From Taiwanofungus camphoratus (lineage: Eukaryota; Basidiomycota; Agaricomycetes; Polyporales; Taiwanofungaceae): DNA of 64,000 bases. The notes beneath the pieces were generated by a model that was given only the letters and a program-made list of their open reading frames with translations, was not told where the DNA came from and made no database searches. The stretch spans positions 496,001-560,000 of the forward strand of contig CP021226.1 of NCBI GenBank assembly GCA_003999685.1, written 5' to 3'. A program made the position numbers and the translations under genes. Shown in pieces: positions 33,515 through 45,770 of the stretch (position 1 is its first letter; each line of letters opens with the position of its first letter).

Positions 33515-35850
33515 TGCGAGTAAAAGACTCCGTTTGCTGGTTCAGAATGAGTACCAGCGACAATCTATTGCTTATAAGTGACGAGAAGTCGGCGCTGTTA
33601 ACGCGGGGTCAATCTGAACAGAGGGTGGGTACGCTTCAGGTGCAGAAGGGGGACAAGACCTCCGAGAATGCCATTCTTAAATCCAGATAATGAGTACTTG
33701 TCATGAGAAGAAATCCGGTTCTACATCCTGCTATTTCTCGAATTTCAATGTGTCACCGTCAACTCTTCCTGTGTGAACGTCGGACCTACACGGCCAAAAG
33801 TCTGCGGCATGGAAACGGGGCCTCAGGTAATGATCATGACAGCTACGGGCCGTTACGGGCAGTGTTGACACCGTCCGACGGGGTCAGTGAGTCAAGTCAA
33901 GCAATCAAAAAGCTCAGTCAAGGCTTGACGCTTAGGCGAAGAACCGCGTGTTCACTCTTGTACTGCAGACTAATTGATTTCGAAAGACATAGTAGTAGCT
34001 GTAATAGCGCCGCATTATTGTAGTTCGTGAAGGAGCTCATATTCGGCGAGCTCGCGTTCATAGTTTCGCATTGCACCGTGCCAATAAAAGTCCATACCGC
34101 CCATCTCTGAGTTGATGCTGCATGAAGCAGCCTGAGGATTTGGATAGCAAAACAACGTCTTCAGCGGGATGTCTGTCTTCTGTGTGTTTGATCCAGCAGA
34201 CGAGGAAGAAGGTCCGGAAGGTCCGATTTGAGCAGTCAAAAGGAGGGGCCCGAGAGTGTCAGTAGTCGAGTCATCCAGTTCGTCCTGAGCGCCGATTGAA
34301 TATCTCTGTAGCTGTTGCCAAATCGGTGGTCGAAATGTTTTTTAGTACAGGTACTAGTGCACTACATCCACAGAGAGGCACAGTCAATGAAGCTTTGAAG
34401 CTCGATTCGAAACAATTTAGTTCGACACGATACAAGTCACATCGCCATGCCTGATTCATAAATATGGAAATAGTAATACCTAAATAGGAAGTAATACCAA
34501 AATAGGGAATGATTATGTCAGGCGGCCAAATTGAAAAGTATAACTTTGTCAATTTTGAGTTTCAGCTCTAATGGAATCAATCCTCTTGGTAAATGGAGCA
34601 TTTTGACTAGAGGGGTAAGCATTTTATTGAAAATTGAACGTGCTATTTATTTTGTACAAAGTAGCGGTGACTAAGTGTCCCGCTCCATATCTCGGGGAAA
34701 GATTGTAGATCACAATCTTCGTCAAGCACTGATGAAAGCGCACCCGAGCTGCTCAATTTTGAGAGCCCATTAAGCTGGCCAGGATAAACCTCAACAAACT
34801 TGCGCCTCTTTACTGTTCCGGGTAAACCTAGTTCTTGAGAAGGAAGTTATTGACATACTTAAACATGGCTATATAGCATTTCAACTTGTGTTTCCGATCC
34901 TTTACCGGCTCAGACCAACTCAAGGCTGTGATGTACAACCTATACAGAACTTAGATCCGCGGACCGTTGCACAGTGAGCAACGTCAGTGTCCTACAGCCA
35001 GTGGATTTGCAGAAAGAAATCAATATTCTTGATTTTATTTGACTGGTATACTATCGTGTGACACCACTTTGAGAAGGACCCAGTGTTTGAGAATGGCTTA
35101 TCGCAAACTCTCCTTGGGATATTCTCAAGATCAGACGGTATCTAAAATAGTCTAGAAAATCATGCAACACAACTGTGTTCTCCGATTTCAAAGAGAGGGA
35201 GTGTGTAGAGAACAAGTTCAATATGAGTGTCAGAAAGTCTATTAATTAGGCCGATCGCCGTTCTTCTACCCTCTCACCTCATCCCAAACCATGGCCACTT
35301 AGTTCCTGCACTTGTGTCTAACTCAAGCACACCATAACATGCACTCTCCCAATTTTTTCGAAGCTTATCGTGGGCGCAATGAGTGTACAGCAGCAAATGT
35401 GTTGCTGTGCGTTACAATCCATGAGCAAGAGTGACACTTCCTCAATCTGGATTTGAACTCCGCCAGCAGACGCACTGTCATTGCAATGCTGCAGGCGGAT
35501 GCCCAAAAGCCACGTCGGAGCTTCATTGTGGCACTGTCCTGGTATGACTCTTCGTGACATTCCTCGGAAAAATCGTCAAACACTAGTCCCCTCCACCGGA
35601 ACGTCCTTGGGCACCTCACTATGAAAATAATTAAAAATGTAAGTATATGGCCATGTAGCCAGGATCCATAACCACAAAATGACACTGCTCCGAGAGCAAT
35701 CCATTCAGTCATTGTGGAGCTAAAAATCGAATGACGGAAATCTTCAAACACTGGTCAAATGATAGTATAACTTGCTTAAAACAACTGTTAATAACTGACC
35801 TAGTTATTGCTTGGCATGTTATAACGTTTTAAACTGTCAATAACCTCACC
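33515..35850. other. Intergenic with repeat fragments, 2.3 kb
   Basis: No confident gene. A 40-nt word at 33787-33826 recurs at 47199-47238 in CpG-depleted form, and the 15-mer at 33874-33888 recurs near 25.87 kb, so part of this is dispersed repeat. A minus-strand frame about 34310-34015 (RPPIWQQLQRYSIGAQDELD to ELAEYELLHELQ) reads like a last exon but joins nothing upstream. A second minus frame at 35365-35751 has one hydrophobic segment and no family match. The 34.5-35.2 kb stretch is AT-rich. Confidence 0.45.
33787..33859. repeat. Dispersed repeat, CpG-bearing copy
   Basis: Counterpart of the copy at 47.2 kb; it keeps all CpG sites. It starts TACACGGCCAAAA, a word that is also found inverted at 48690-48702. 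Confidence 0.7.
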
Positions 35851-36600
35851 ATGAGTTTTACCCAGTATTTCGAGGAGGTTGCTGGTGCTGCCCGAGCAGC
35901 GCCAATTGCCATCATGGTGTCCGTAGCAGCGGTAGGTTCTCTCGGCTTGGTCCTCCTCATTGCAGCGTCTTTCGCCACGGTTTTGGTACCCACACTGCTC
36001 CAGACGAAGTTGGCGCTGCCCATGGGTCAGCTGCTACTCGACGTTCTTGGAAAGAGAGGTATGCTGACCCTGTGGTCTCTCATGATCATCGTACAGGAAC
36101 GCACACGCCATCTACTCACGCGATCCGTTGTGCTGACCTGTAGGCTTATAGTTCCTGTGTGGCGCTGCACAAGGCGTCGACGCGTCCTTCGCATTTGCAC
36201 AAGACAATGCACTGCCTGGGTCGCACTGGTGGAAGCGAGTGAATCCGTACACCCAGACGCCCGTCAGCGCCGGCTCGTCATGATCCTGGCCGCGATCTGC
36301 GGGCTCCTGGGGTTCTCTGCCACAGCGTTCTCGTCTCTCGTTGGGTAATGTTTCCCCAAGCTTTGCTTTGAATGTGTAGGTCTGATACTACGAGGTTCGC
36401 AGCGCGTCAGTCATAGGGCTATGCACGTCGTATGCTACGCTAATCTTCCTGCGTATCACGTCTGGGCGACGTGGTGATGGTCATCGCTGTATTCATCGCA
36501 TTAGGCTCGTGTCCGCAAGGAAGTGGTTTGTTGGGCCGCTGTCCAACATCGACGACCGAGATATGACTGAATTTTCTAGAGCGAAGTAGATCGGACGAGA
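35851..36600 (+). pseudogene. Fragment of an amino-acid/GABA permease (APC superfamily)
   Basis: Central part of a fungal 12-TM amino-acid permease. Recognisable in order: EEVAGAARAAPIAIMVSVAA, a TM segment SLGLVLLIAASFATVLV, LPMGQLLLDVLGKRGMLTLW, then (after an intron or shift) CGAAQGVDASFAFAQDNALP, WWKRVNPYTQTPVSA, VMILAAICGLLGFSATAFSS, SVIGLYTSYA and RKWFVGPLSNID. The first four or so TM segments and the last ones are missing, and frames change between blocks. Upstream sequence gives no N-terminal exons. Related full proteins import amino acids, GABA or choline at the plasma membrane. This copy cannot work. Confidence 0.75.
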
Positions 36601-36964
36601 TATTCTTTGCGCGTTTGAAAGTTGAACAACAATACCCAATCAGGGAGTTTCTAAATTTGACAGATCAAGTGGTCTTTATGGGCAGCACAAGCACGCGCGA
36701 CAACGATGCAAACCTAATGAAGGGTTCCGACGGTTAGTAGTAACAGTACAGAGTAGTAGCCTCTTGGTGAGAATATGTATATGAACTGTATCCTATCCGA
36801 CGAACGTTGCGTCGATGGCAGACAGTCGAAGTATGATCTTGAGTCATTTGGGAGACCGCACGTTTTACCTAGGACCAGGCAAGGAGTTCTCCAACCGTCT
36901 GTAAAACGTTCATGGTGATTGTTGTTCGAGGGGCCAGTCCTTGGCAAAAGTTTAGCACCCCTCG

Positions 36965-37420
36965 TTACGTGCGCAGCAGGAAGATCGGCCTTCCCTCCGA
37001 CGAGTCTTCATATTCACAACAGAACACCTGACTGGTGATGGTCATCAGCGCGTCAGTTCTCAGATCAACGCCCAGACTGTAAAGCGTGTCTGCGTCCGGT
37101 TTGACGAACTCGGAGCAGTAGGCTGACAGTGGTGGATCAGGTGCCGCCGCCCTCGTGCGCCATATGTATTCGTTGTTATGCTCAGAGCCATGGCGCGTAC
37201 CTGCCGTACCATCGTGATGTTTTGAGTATGTACCAGCCGGGCGTACAATTGACAATTCCCGGCCACAATGAAGACGCTGCCGGATCTTCTGACCCTCGAA
37301 CGATGCTACGGTTGCACAAACCGCTAAGGCTTCAATGCAGTGGAAAAGCACCATGATGTGCGAATTGCACTACTACTGAGTACGAGCGATCAATACTGCG
37401 ACTGAGAAGGCAAACTGCAC
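36965..37420 (-). pseudogene. Possible fragment of a DUF1254-type protein
   Basis: A minus-strand frame contains EFVKPDADTLYSLGVDLRTD, which resembles the conserved PNADTLYS...DL segment of the DUF1254 family. Nothing upstream or downstream extends it to a full protein. The match rests on this one motif, so the family name is tentative. Confidence 0.35.
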
Positions 37421-37727
37421 GCCAAATTGCGTTGAGGGTCAAGAAGTTGAGGGAGGCAACGGTGGGAGGCACCGACCGGGTCCATCGGCTAAAATGTACG
37501 GACTACCCAATAGCAGACGGATCTTGAGGTCAAATCTTAGCGGTGCCCAAGAAGCTATACATCCGCCGTGAGGCGTCTGGACCTTTCATCGTAATTTGTG
37601 CTGCAGATTTTACGCAGGCTGACGTATAAAATGGCGTGCAGATCGAACACCCCTCTCTTCACAACCATCTTCCGTCTTGTTCCAATAACCCATCCCTTTC
37701 TCCTTGTTCCGAACGTTTAACCCATCG

Positions 37728-40700
37728 ATGACAATATCCGAGAGTCCGACGCCGGCCAAGGCACATTTGCATTTACCAGGCCAACTCCATAGTTCTGTCA
37801 GCGAGCAATCGCTGAGCCGTATCAAGAATGTGCCCGGTTACACAACTCCTGTATTCAAGGGAAAGGAGGAGCAAAGAGCAAAAGTACAAGCCATCGTCGT
37901 GTCTAAGGTGAGTATACTGCTCTCGGTCCCGTTCTTCGTATGGTTATCGTGAGACACCGTTGCGGGAACGCCCTCTTGGGTACACAATGTATGCGGGTAG
38001 TGCAATGGGTGTCCTGGATGGTTTTAATGCGACTTCATTTAGCCCGTATTGTCAGGGAGAAGCGGCTTGAGAGAATGTTTCCCGGAGCGCATAGTCTCTA
38101 CGTGAATCATGTTTACTGACAGCATGTCTCCAGGGTTTCATCCCACGCGAACTCGTTGCCAACGAAGTGAACTGGTTCTACTCCCATCTCGGTATCGATG
38201 ATACCTACTTCCAGGCCGAGTCCGTCGACGTCATCAGTGACCACATCATTGCGCTTTTCGGCGCGAAGGTGCTCGCGTACACAAAGCACGACCCATCCAA
38301 GCTCGTGATTGACCTCGAGAAGCTCGACGACCAGGGCGCAACGTTCATCCATACGAGCCCGCCCGGCCAGACCTCGACGGAAGGCCCTGGCTCGACGTGC
38401 GAAAGCAGAATCGACGAGCTGTACCTCGACAAGTCGACACCGAGCAACGCATTTAGGCTCGAGACGTATCGCTCGCAAGGCTCCATATCCGCGACCGCGT
38501 CGCAGCAGCTGCGATGCTACTTTGTCACGAAGTGTAATTTCCCCGCGAGCCCGCCGGCCTCGACGCGCACGGATGGGTCCGTGAATCTCCATTCCCTTTT
38601 GTCATGTCTGTCTGATCCCGCATGGTTCTTGCCTTGTCTATAATAGCAAGACAGACATCCGCACGGTGTCCGATCCAGTCTTCCTCGAGAAGGCGAGTGA
38701 AAACACGCTCGAGATCTACCAGCGCGTTATGTGGAATGTTGAGACGCGATATGGTCCTGTAATTGAGGTTTTTGAGGTTGAAGGCAGCAGAGAGCGCAGG
38801 ATGGTAATTGGGTACAAGATGGGCGGCACAAGCAAGTTTTTCAGTGCACTCTCCAATTTATACCACTTCTACTCGCTCTACTCTGCACGCAAATACGCTG
38901 GTATGTCTTATTTACTCACACGGGCCTATATGCGTTATCTGGGTTTGATTTCATGTTAATTCCAGAGCAGTTCTCGAACGGCATCACGATCATTTCGCTC
39001 TATCTCAACCCTCTTCCGAATGCGAATGCGCCTCCAATTGAGCACTCTATATTCCAAGTGATGAAGGAGGCATCACTACTGTATTGCCTCCCCGACAACC
39101 CATTTTTCTATGCGGGGGCAGGACCGAGTGGTGGACACGCTGTCCAGGAGGCCACCTACGCTTGTATGTTTCTCTTTGTAGACCGCTAATTTCAATATTC
39201 ATTTAAATTCGTGCCTTGATACTCCCAGATTGTGGTTGGGTTTTCGCGCAGCACTTCTGCAACCGTCTCGGTCCTGCCTATCTTGCGCTGAAGAATATCC
39301 TCGACGAGTCTAACCCTTCCCATGCCGAGGTACTCAATGACATCAAGAGACGCTTCAGAGAAGAGACATTCACAAGAGAGAGCATTGCCCAGGTGATACA
39401 TGCACATGCTGAATTGGTGCGTGGTATTGTCCTAGATGTGCATGTATCGACTCATTCTCGTACCGTAGATCAATCTTCTGTATGTCAACTTCGCTATGGT
39501 GCATTATCCCGCATCCGACCAGGCGTCCCAATTGATGTACGCCATTTTTGTCACACTGAATCAGGAGCAACCATTCTCATGAGAGCTCCCCTATAGGCCT
39601 ACGCTCTCGTACCAACGTCTTCAGACTCAACTTCCGCTCTCCGATCAGGAATTGTATGACAAGATCAGGAAGACGGTCTCAAACAAACACTCACTACAGG
39701 TCCTCGAGAGCTTCTTGATCTTCAACAAGTGCGTCCAGCTGTCTGGCATTGTATATCTGCACCACTTTTTGACCGATATTCTTGATTATTGTCAGGCATG
39801 TCCTCAAGACGAATTTCTACCAGCCCACCAAAGTAGCGCTGTCGTTCCGCCTCGCGCCTGAATTTCTTCCCGAAGTGGAATACCCCAAGAAGCCGTTCGG
39901 CATGTTTTTCGTCATCGGTAAGAGCCCTCCTTATATTATGTCTACGAGATACTGATCGATACCATTGTCCCTTTGTTAGGAGGTGAATTCCGAGGCTTCC
40001 ATATCAGGTTCCGGGATGTTGCTCGTGGAGGCATTCGAATTGTTATGTCGAGGAACAGGGAGTGAGTGTTTGTACATCCTCCTTTCAATTATTCAGTCTG
40101 ATAGGATGGATTCTCCCTCAGGACTTATTCTATCAACCAGAGAATGCTGTAGGTTTTCATTTACGTATGTATTGGTTTGGCGTGGGTTTGACGGCTATAT
40201 ATCAGCTTCGATGAGAACTATGGTCTGGCTTCGACTCAGTCTTTGAAAAATAAAGATATACCAGAGGGTGGTGCCAAGGGCACTATACTGCCTTCGTATG
40301 TCTAGCCCTCAATATCAAGATATCTTTACTGACTGCCAGACTGGTAGACTCGGGTCGAGTCCCCGACTATGCTTCGAGAAATACGTCGATGTAAGTATGA
40401 CTGACAGTACTCCCAGATGCTATGTTGATCATTGCTGCCTTCATGCACAGGCTATTATTGACTTGTTGATCCCTGGACAAAGTCCTGGAATCAAGGAGCA
40501 ACTGGTCGACCTCTATGGAAAGTCAGAGATGCTGTTCTTCGGGCCTGATGGTACGCGTGTGCATTTTTTTTGGAAGGGTCTTGCAAATTGATCTCAATCA
40601 TTGTTGTAATGTTTCTATAGAGGGGACCGCCGATATGATGGACTGGGCAGCGTGTAAGTTCTCATCAGCTCTTGCATTATCCATGCCTTCGTTGATCGCG

Positions 40701-42223
40701 TCCATTAGTGCATGCGCGCAGCCGGGGTGCTGAAACATGGTGGAAGTCATTCACTACTGGGAAGAGTGCCGAAACTCTGGGCGGCATTCCTCATGATCAA
40801 TTCGGGATGACTTCTCTGTCAATTCGCCAGTACGTTCTCGGGCTTTACAAGCAGCTCGGCCTGAGGGAGAAGGATATCACGAAGGTACAGACTGGAGGTC
40901 CCGGTGGGCACTTTCACTTGCGAAATTGCTTTGCCTGTTTCTAATGTTTGCATGTTACGTTTGGTGTCAAGATGGTGATCTCGGTTCAAGTCAGTGTCTC
41001 GATGATCTTGTCAGTGTATACATTTACTGACATGATTACAGATGAGATCCTGCTCAGTTCAGACAAGACTGTCGCTGTCATTGATGGCAGTGGTGTCCTC
41101 GCCGACCCGGCCGGAATTAATCGCGAAGAGTTGATCAGGCTCGCGAAGCTTCGTGTACCTGTTGCGCATTTTGATCGATCCAGACTTAGCAAAGATGGAT
41201 ATCTAGTACGTGTGGAAGACCAAGACGTGAAGTTGCCATGTGAGTATATATGCACATCCCAGTCAAATTTGCAGACAAACAATATCTTGAAATCTAGCGG
41301 GTGAGGTCGTGATGGACGGTGCAGACTTCAGGAATGGAGCCCATTTGCGATTCAAGGCTGACTTGTTCGTACCTTGCGGTGGACGGTGAGTGAATCTCGA
41401 CGTGGCGTCCAGGATCTGTTCCTAACGTATTCTTTGTATGACCAGACCAGAGGCCGTTAATATTTCTAATGTCGCTGCTTTGGCTGACTCAGAAGGCAAA
41501 CCGAACTTCAAGTATGTGGTAGAAGGCGCCAACCTCTTCCTGACACAGCAAGCGCGGGTCTACTTGGAGAAGCGCAAGGTAATTTTGTTCAAGGATTCCA
41601 GTACTAACAAAGGTAGGAAGCACTCAGTCCTTGCGTTCCGTCCAAGCTTATCGCATGCCTGTCAGGTGGTGTCACGAGCTCTTCATTGGAAGTTCTGGCT
41701 GGTCTTGCCCTCTCAACGCAAGAGTATGTGGACCTAATGATCTTCAAAAACGGAAAGCCTTCGAGTTTCTATGAGAACTACGTGCGCGACATTCAACAAA
41801 AGATCACTGAAAATGCTGCTGCCGAGTTTCAATGCATTTGGCGTGAGCATACACGGTCGCAGGGCGCCAAGCCGCGGACCATCATTTCGGACGAGCTTTC
41901 GAGCACATTAAGCAATTTACAAGCCGAACTAGAGAACTCAGACCTCTACGAAGACGAGACCATGAGGAAAAATGTCATGAACCGTGCAATCCCGAGAACA
42001 CTGGTTAATCAAGTGGGATTGGATACTGTTCTTCAGAGGCTGCCGGAGTCATATCAGCGGGCGCTGTTCTCGAGCTGGGTCGCGTCGCATTTCGTGCGTA
42101 GCCCCTTTAAGATTGTGCATCAGCGGTCTGTCACTGACATTCGTCAACCGCCAGATATATAAATACGGCGTCAATGGTTCGTCGGTCGACTTTTTCCACT
42201 TCGTACGGGATCTTGCCGCATAG
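37728..42223 (+). CDS. GDH2: NAD-specific glutamate dehydrogenase (large fungal type)
   Basis: Catabolic enzyme converting glutamate and NAD+ to 2-oxoglutarate, ammonium and NADH. The ATG at 37728 opens MTISESPTPAKAHLHLPGQL. More than a dozen exons follow: ELVANEVNWFYSHLGIDDTY, EIYQRVMWNVETRYGPVIEV, RRMVIGYKMGGTSKFFSALS, LINLLYVNFAMVHYPASDQA joined to QLMPTLSYQRLQTQLPLSDQ, LKTNFYQPTKVALSFRLAPE, and the catalytic region GFHIRFRDVARGGIRIV. Later blocks are FDENYGLASTQSLKNKDIPE, GGAKGTI, GTADMMDWAA, TGGPDGDLGSNEIL (nucleotide-binding), NFKYVVEGANLFLTQQARV, and the end YKYGVNGSSVDFFHFVRDLA with TAG at 42221. Introns are short GT-AG, and every junction I tested keeps frame. It looks intact. Confidence 0.95.
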
Positions 42224-42582
42224 AACGCTAGTTATAGAGGAACATTCTTACTGTTCGCGTGAATCAGGTCGAAGATATCGGACTCTGTACTTTTCTTTAG
42301 CTAGTCGCCTTATAATGTTTGTACAAGCCCATACGGGAAATGCAACATAGCGTTTTAGACGAATGCATTCAGTCTACAGTATCAGTATTAATTCACCAAC
42401 TTGGCGGCCATCCAAATAGCAAGAACAATTGGTCAGTTATAATTGCGATTCTGTTACTTGTCCTACGGTGAGACAGCTCCACCTCCCATCTCCAACTGAT
42501 ACTCAGCTATCTATATGAGTGGTACTACATACAAGAATTATGTTCTGCATTCTTCCATCAGTCTACTCCCCATTATCCAAAA

Positions 42583-43998
42583 TCAGTTCTGATCCAGCTG
42601 TGCCAGCCCATCCTTGAGATACTCTTCGAACAGCGACTTGTAATCGCGGTGCCACCTGCTGAGGGCAGGCCGGCCTTCGGCGATGTCACCTGCTGCCCAC
42701 ATGATCCGTAGCTGGTCGACCTCGCGGCGAGTATCGTTGTCGGGTACGAGGATGTAGAACGTCCCCTGGCGCACATGGTCGAGCTGGTGCAGCCACATCA
42801 GCTAGTGAAAACATCGCAGGCAGGAGACTCACCATGTAAAGGACTGTCTCTTGGGCAGTCCATGCGCCCGCCGGCTTGTCGGCGCTGCCGTTGTCACCAG
42901 TCATTCCTGTCCATGTCCAGCCGGGACTACAAGAGCCACTGAGTTACACAGATGCGCTGCGAATTGAACACATACATGAACAAGTGGGCACTCATGTTGG
43001 AGTTGGGAACGTTGCGGAGATCATGAGCGAGACCCTCCGTAATAGACTTCACTGCTGCCTTCGACGCGTTGTATGCAGCGTTGCCCCTATTAGACAGTAA
43101 TCAACACTATTTTGCGCCATGAAAACAAGTGGCATACGGAGGATTCGTGATGCCCTGCTTAGATCCAGTGTTGATGATCACAGCTTGGTTTTCTTGGTGA
43201 AGCATGGACGGCACAAACGTCTGTTGGACATTCACCACACTGAGGAAGCAAAAGTAATGAGTGCGTATAACGAGGCATGCTTTGACCAACACATACCCAA
43301 AGACGTTGACTTCAAAGACCTTGTGCCAGTTGTCCAGGCCCTCCCAAGATGTTCCCCGAGGACCAATACCGGCATTATTCATGAGCACACCAACCTGCAC
43401 AGACGGGTACATGACACCGTGATGTCGTTAGAAGCCTGTTCCGACATCCAAACATATAGCAGCGGGGCAACAGTCCCCGAGTCGTCGCCAAGCGAGGGCC
43501 CGCCCGGCAGAGCTAGCTCACCTCGCCCCACGCCTCGTACACCTTGTCGCGCAACCTGACGACGTCGTCAAGCTTGCTGACGTCGGTCGGCACGACGAGC
43601 ACATTTGCTTCGCCCGCGATCTTTGCGACTTCTGCGCCAGCTTTCTGCAACGCAGCCTCGTTGACGTCCGCGAGCGCGACCTTCAGTTTAAGCCTATCGT
43701 GTCAATCGCCAGATGATCGCAGAGCACCAGCACGGTGCCAATGAGTTATATCAGGATGAACATCTCTGTGATCAGCAATCGGACGGTTGGAGAGTTCATA
43801 GAATGCTCACTTGGCCAGTTCTAACGCGGCGGCCCGTCCGATCCCACTGCTCGCGCCGGTGATCACGGCGACTCTGCCTTCGTGGATGATAGGGTGGACA
43901 TCTTTGTCCAGAGTCGGTGCCATTGGTGTCTCGAAAGCAAAAGAGGAAACCGGGCGAAGAGGAGAGGGACGACGTGAGCCGTTGAGGCTGAGACTCAT
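42583..43998 (-). CDS. Short-chain dehydrogenase/reductase
   Basis: Classical NAD(P) SDR of roughly 310 residues in several exons. The start at 43998 (MSLSLNGSRRPSPLRPVSSF) leads to RVAVITGASSGIGRAAALEL, the TGxxxGIG cofactor motif. Next exons: KVALADVNEAALQKAGAEV, VLVVPTDVSKLDDVVRLRDK, VLMNNAGIGPRGTSWEGL, KVFEVNVFGVVNVQQTFVPS, IINTGSKQGITNPPGNAAYN and the catalytic YNASKAAVKSITEGLAHDL. The C-terminal part (GAWTAQETVLYMLDHVRQGT, FYILVPDNDTRREVDQLRI) ends in GLAQLDQN at 42583. All motifs are present. The long C-terminal extension with many acidic residues differs from the SDR at 28 kb, so they are not recent duplicates. The substrate is unknown. It is convergent with GDH2, about 360 bp apart. 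Confidence 0.88.
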
Positions 43999-44948
43999 CG
44001 TGTACCGTCGATAAATATGTCGAGGGGAGATCGATGGGTAATTATGGGTGTCTGACAAACGGAATAAGGGTGTATAGTTCTGGCAAGTTCTGGCTTTATA
44101 TGTTTGCGGAACGCGAGACATCTGGCGAACGCCCCCCACCCGGATTCTGTTCCCACAACGTGCTTCCACTCGAGTCTCTTCCACTGGCCGAACATTTTCT
44201 CAATCAAACAGCTATGTACTCGTTCATGTGCACACAACTGTTGCAGTCATTCCATGCGCCACTTGTGCGACCGCAGGGACATCCATCACGGCCTACACTC
44301 GAGTTTTCTGCACTCTGGTCGTAAGTGTTCTTTCTGTATGGGTTAGATACTTTGGCGATCAAGACGCCGACCTAGTACACTTGGGTACAGAGGCACGTTT
44401 ACTTCCGCGGTCCGACTAACGCCTGGCTCGTCTCACGCTGGAGAACAATGGCGTGCCATTTGCTCATGGCGTTGAGTGTTCATTCACTCGGTCTGTGAGG
44501 TGCTGAAATGTACATTGCATGTGCCCAGCAGTAGTGCGTGTACGCAGTTGGCGCTGAGCGACTTTGACTTGTGGTCAACGAGATGAGTCCGGAGTCCGGA
44601 CTGGCTGGCGAGCTGATGTGGCTGATAATCCAAATCAACGTTTGTTCCACAGCCAGAACAAGAAGGTTTTTCCCCAGTACCTAAGGTAAGGATTTGTTCT
44701 ATGATTTTCTTCATTCTCAAAGGCCTTGCGGAATCGTCGTGGTTCTGCAGGCTGCGCTCGTACTAGTTCTCCAAATTCATTTCAAGGAGAAGGAAAGGAA
44801 GTATGCCACTTGTGCATGACGTGCGCATAGCAAGTTATGGTACACTCGACGAAAATGCGGAGGCAACGTATGGGCATCAAGGCATGCGTACGATATGCCG
44901 CCAGAGTTGGTGTTCCTTGAGTGTTAGTTTCTGGCGAGACACCACGTA
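43999..44948. other. Intergenic, no gene seen
   Basis: Promoter side of the leftward SDR gene followed by sequence without a recognisable coding signal, up to the MITE at 44949. Confidence 0.4.
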
Positions 44949-45025
44949 CAGTTGCGGACAACCAAACACGACAACTACTATAGCCAAGGAATTCGGTTTT
45001 GGTGGGATTTGGTTGTCCGCAACTG
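44949..45025. mobile_element. 77-bp Tc1/mariner-type MITE
   Basis: Perfect 18-bp terminal inverted repeats: CAGTTGCGGACAACCAAA at 44949-44966 and its reverse complement at 45008-45025. A TA dinucleotide lies directly outside each end (44947-44948 and 45026-45027), the target duplication of Tc1/mariner/pogo elements. The 41-bp centre codes for nothing, so it depends on a transposase from elsewhere. Confidence 0.85.
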
Positions 45026-45027
45026 TA

Positions 45028-45770
45028 TAAAAACGAAGATATGTACCCTTCTGCTCCACAAGGATCCCACAACACTGCTTGCGCTGGGTATAGCTGCTCC
45101 GATCATAACGATGCCATAGACTAACAGGGGATGCTGCAATTTGATAGACATCTATCGAGTCGTATAGGCTATTCCGTATTTCCACCTTCCTTGTGTTCAT
45201 GGAGAACCCAGTTGCTGTAATACCCCTTGTGATTGCCCGCCTCACTTCCACGGCGTGCCCTGACGTCCCAGAACACACGACCCTCGAGTACTTCACGCAG
45301 GCTTGAGGCATACACTGAGTGCCGTTGAAGTCGGACCGCAATCACGAGAAAGGATCCTCGGCATATATGAATGGGCACGCGATACGTAGGAGAAATGTCT
45401 CGACCGCACGAATGTCATGCCATCTGCTAGAGTTGAAACATGTTCTCAGGTGGTACCGCACTGTCGGCTCCTACGTCGATGTCGAAGCTTCGTTCATATG
45501 GAAGCCAGATCACGAGGGATCATCACAACATTGCGTGATGAGCACGAGTGTACAAGGCTCGTCCTATTCTGCGACGTCAGACAGCACTTGTATGTGCGCG
45601 GCAGTCCTTTCAGGCCTCGTATCCCTATTTGGTTGCAGCCCGCACTGCACGCGAGATAATGAAGACGGCAGTCACTACGGTGAAGCTCATTCGAGGATGA
45701 CGGGCTGTACTACATTGTGCCCCAGGGCGACTTCTTCCAGCCTGATGTGTGCCTCTTTGGTCACCTCCAG
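45028..45770. other. Intergenic with possible repeat-derived coding scrap
   Basis: Just before the TIR element, a plus frame at about 45700-45770 reads GLYYIVPQGDFFQPDVCLFG, which looks protein-like but is cut off and not assigned. The rest shows no gene. Confidence 0.35.
45765..45770. repeat. Candidate target-site duplication (CTCCAG), left
   Basis: CTCCAG directly precedes the left terminal repeat at 45771 and recurs at 46381-46386 directly after the right one. Confidence 0.6.
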
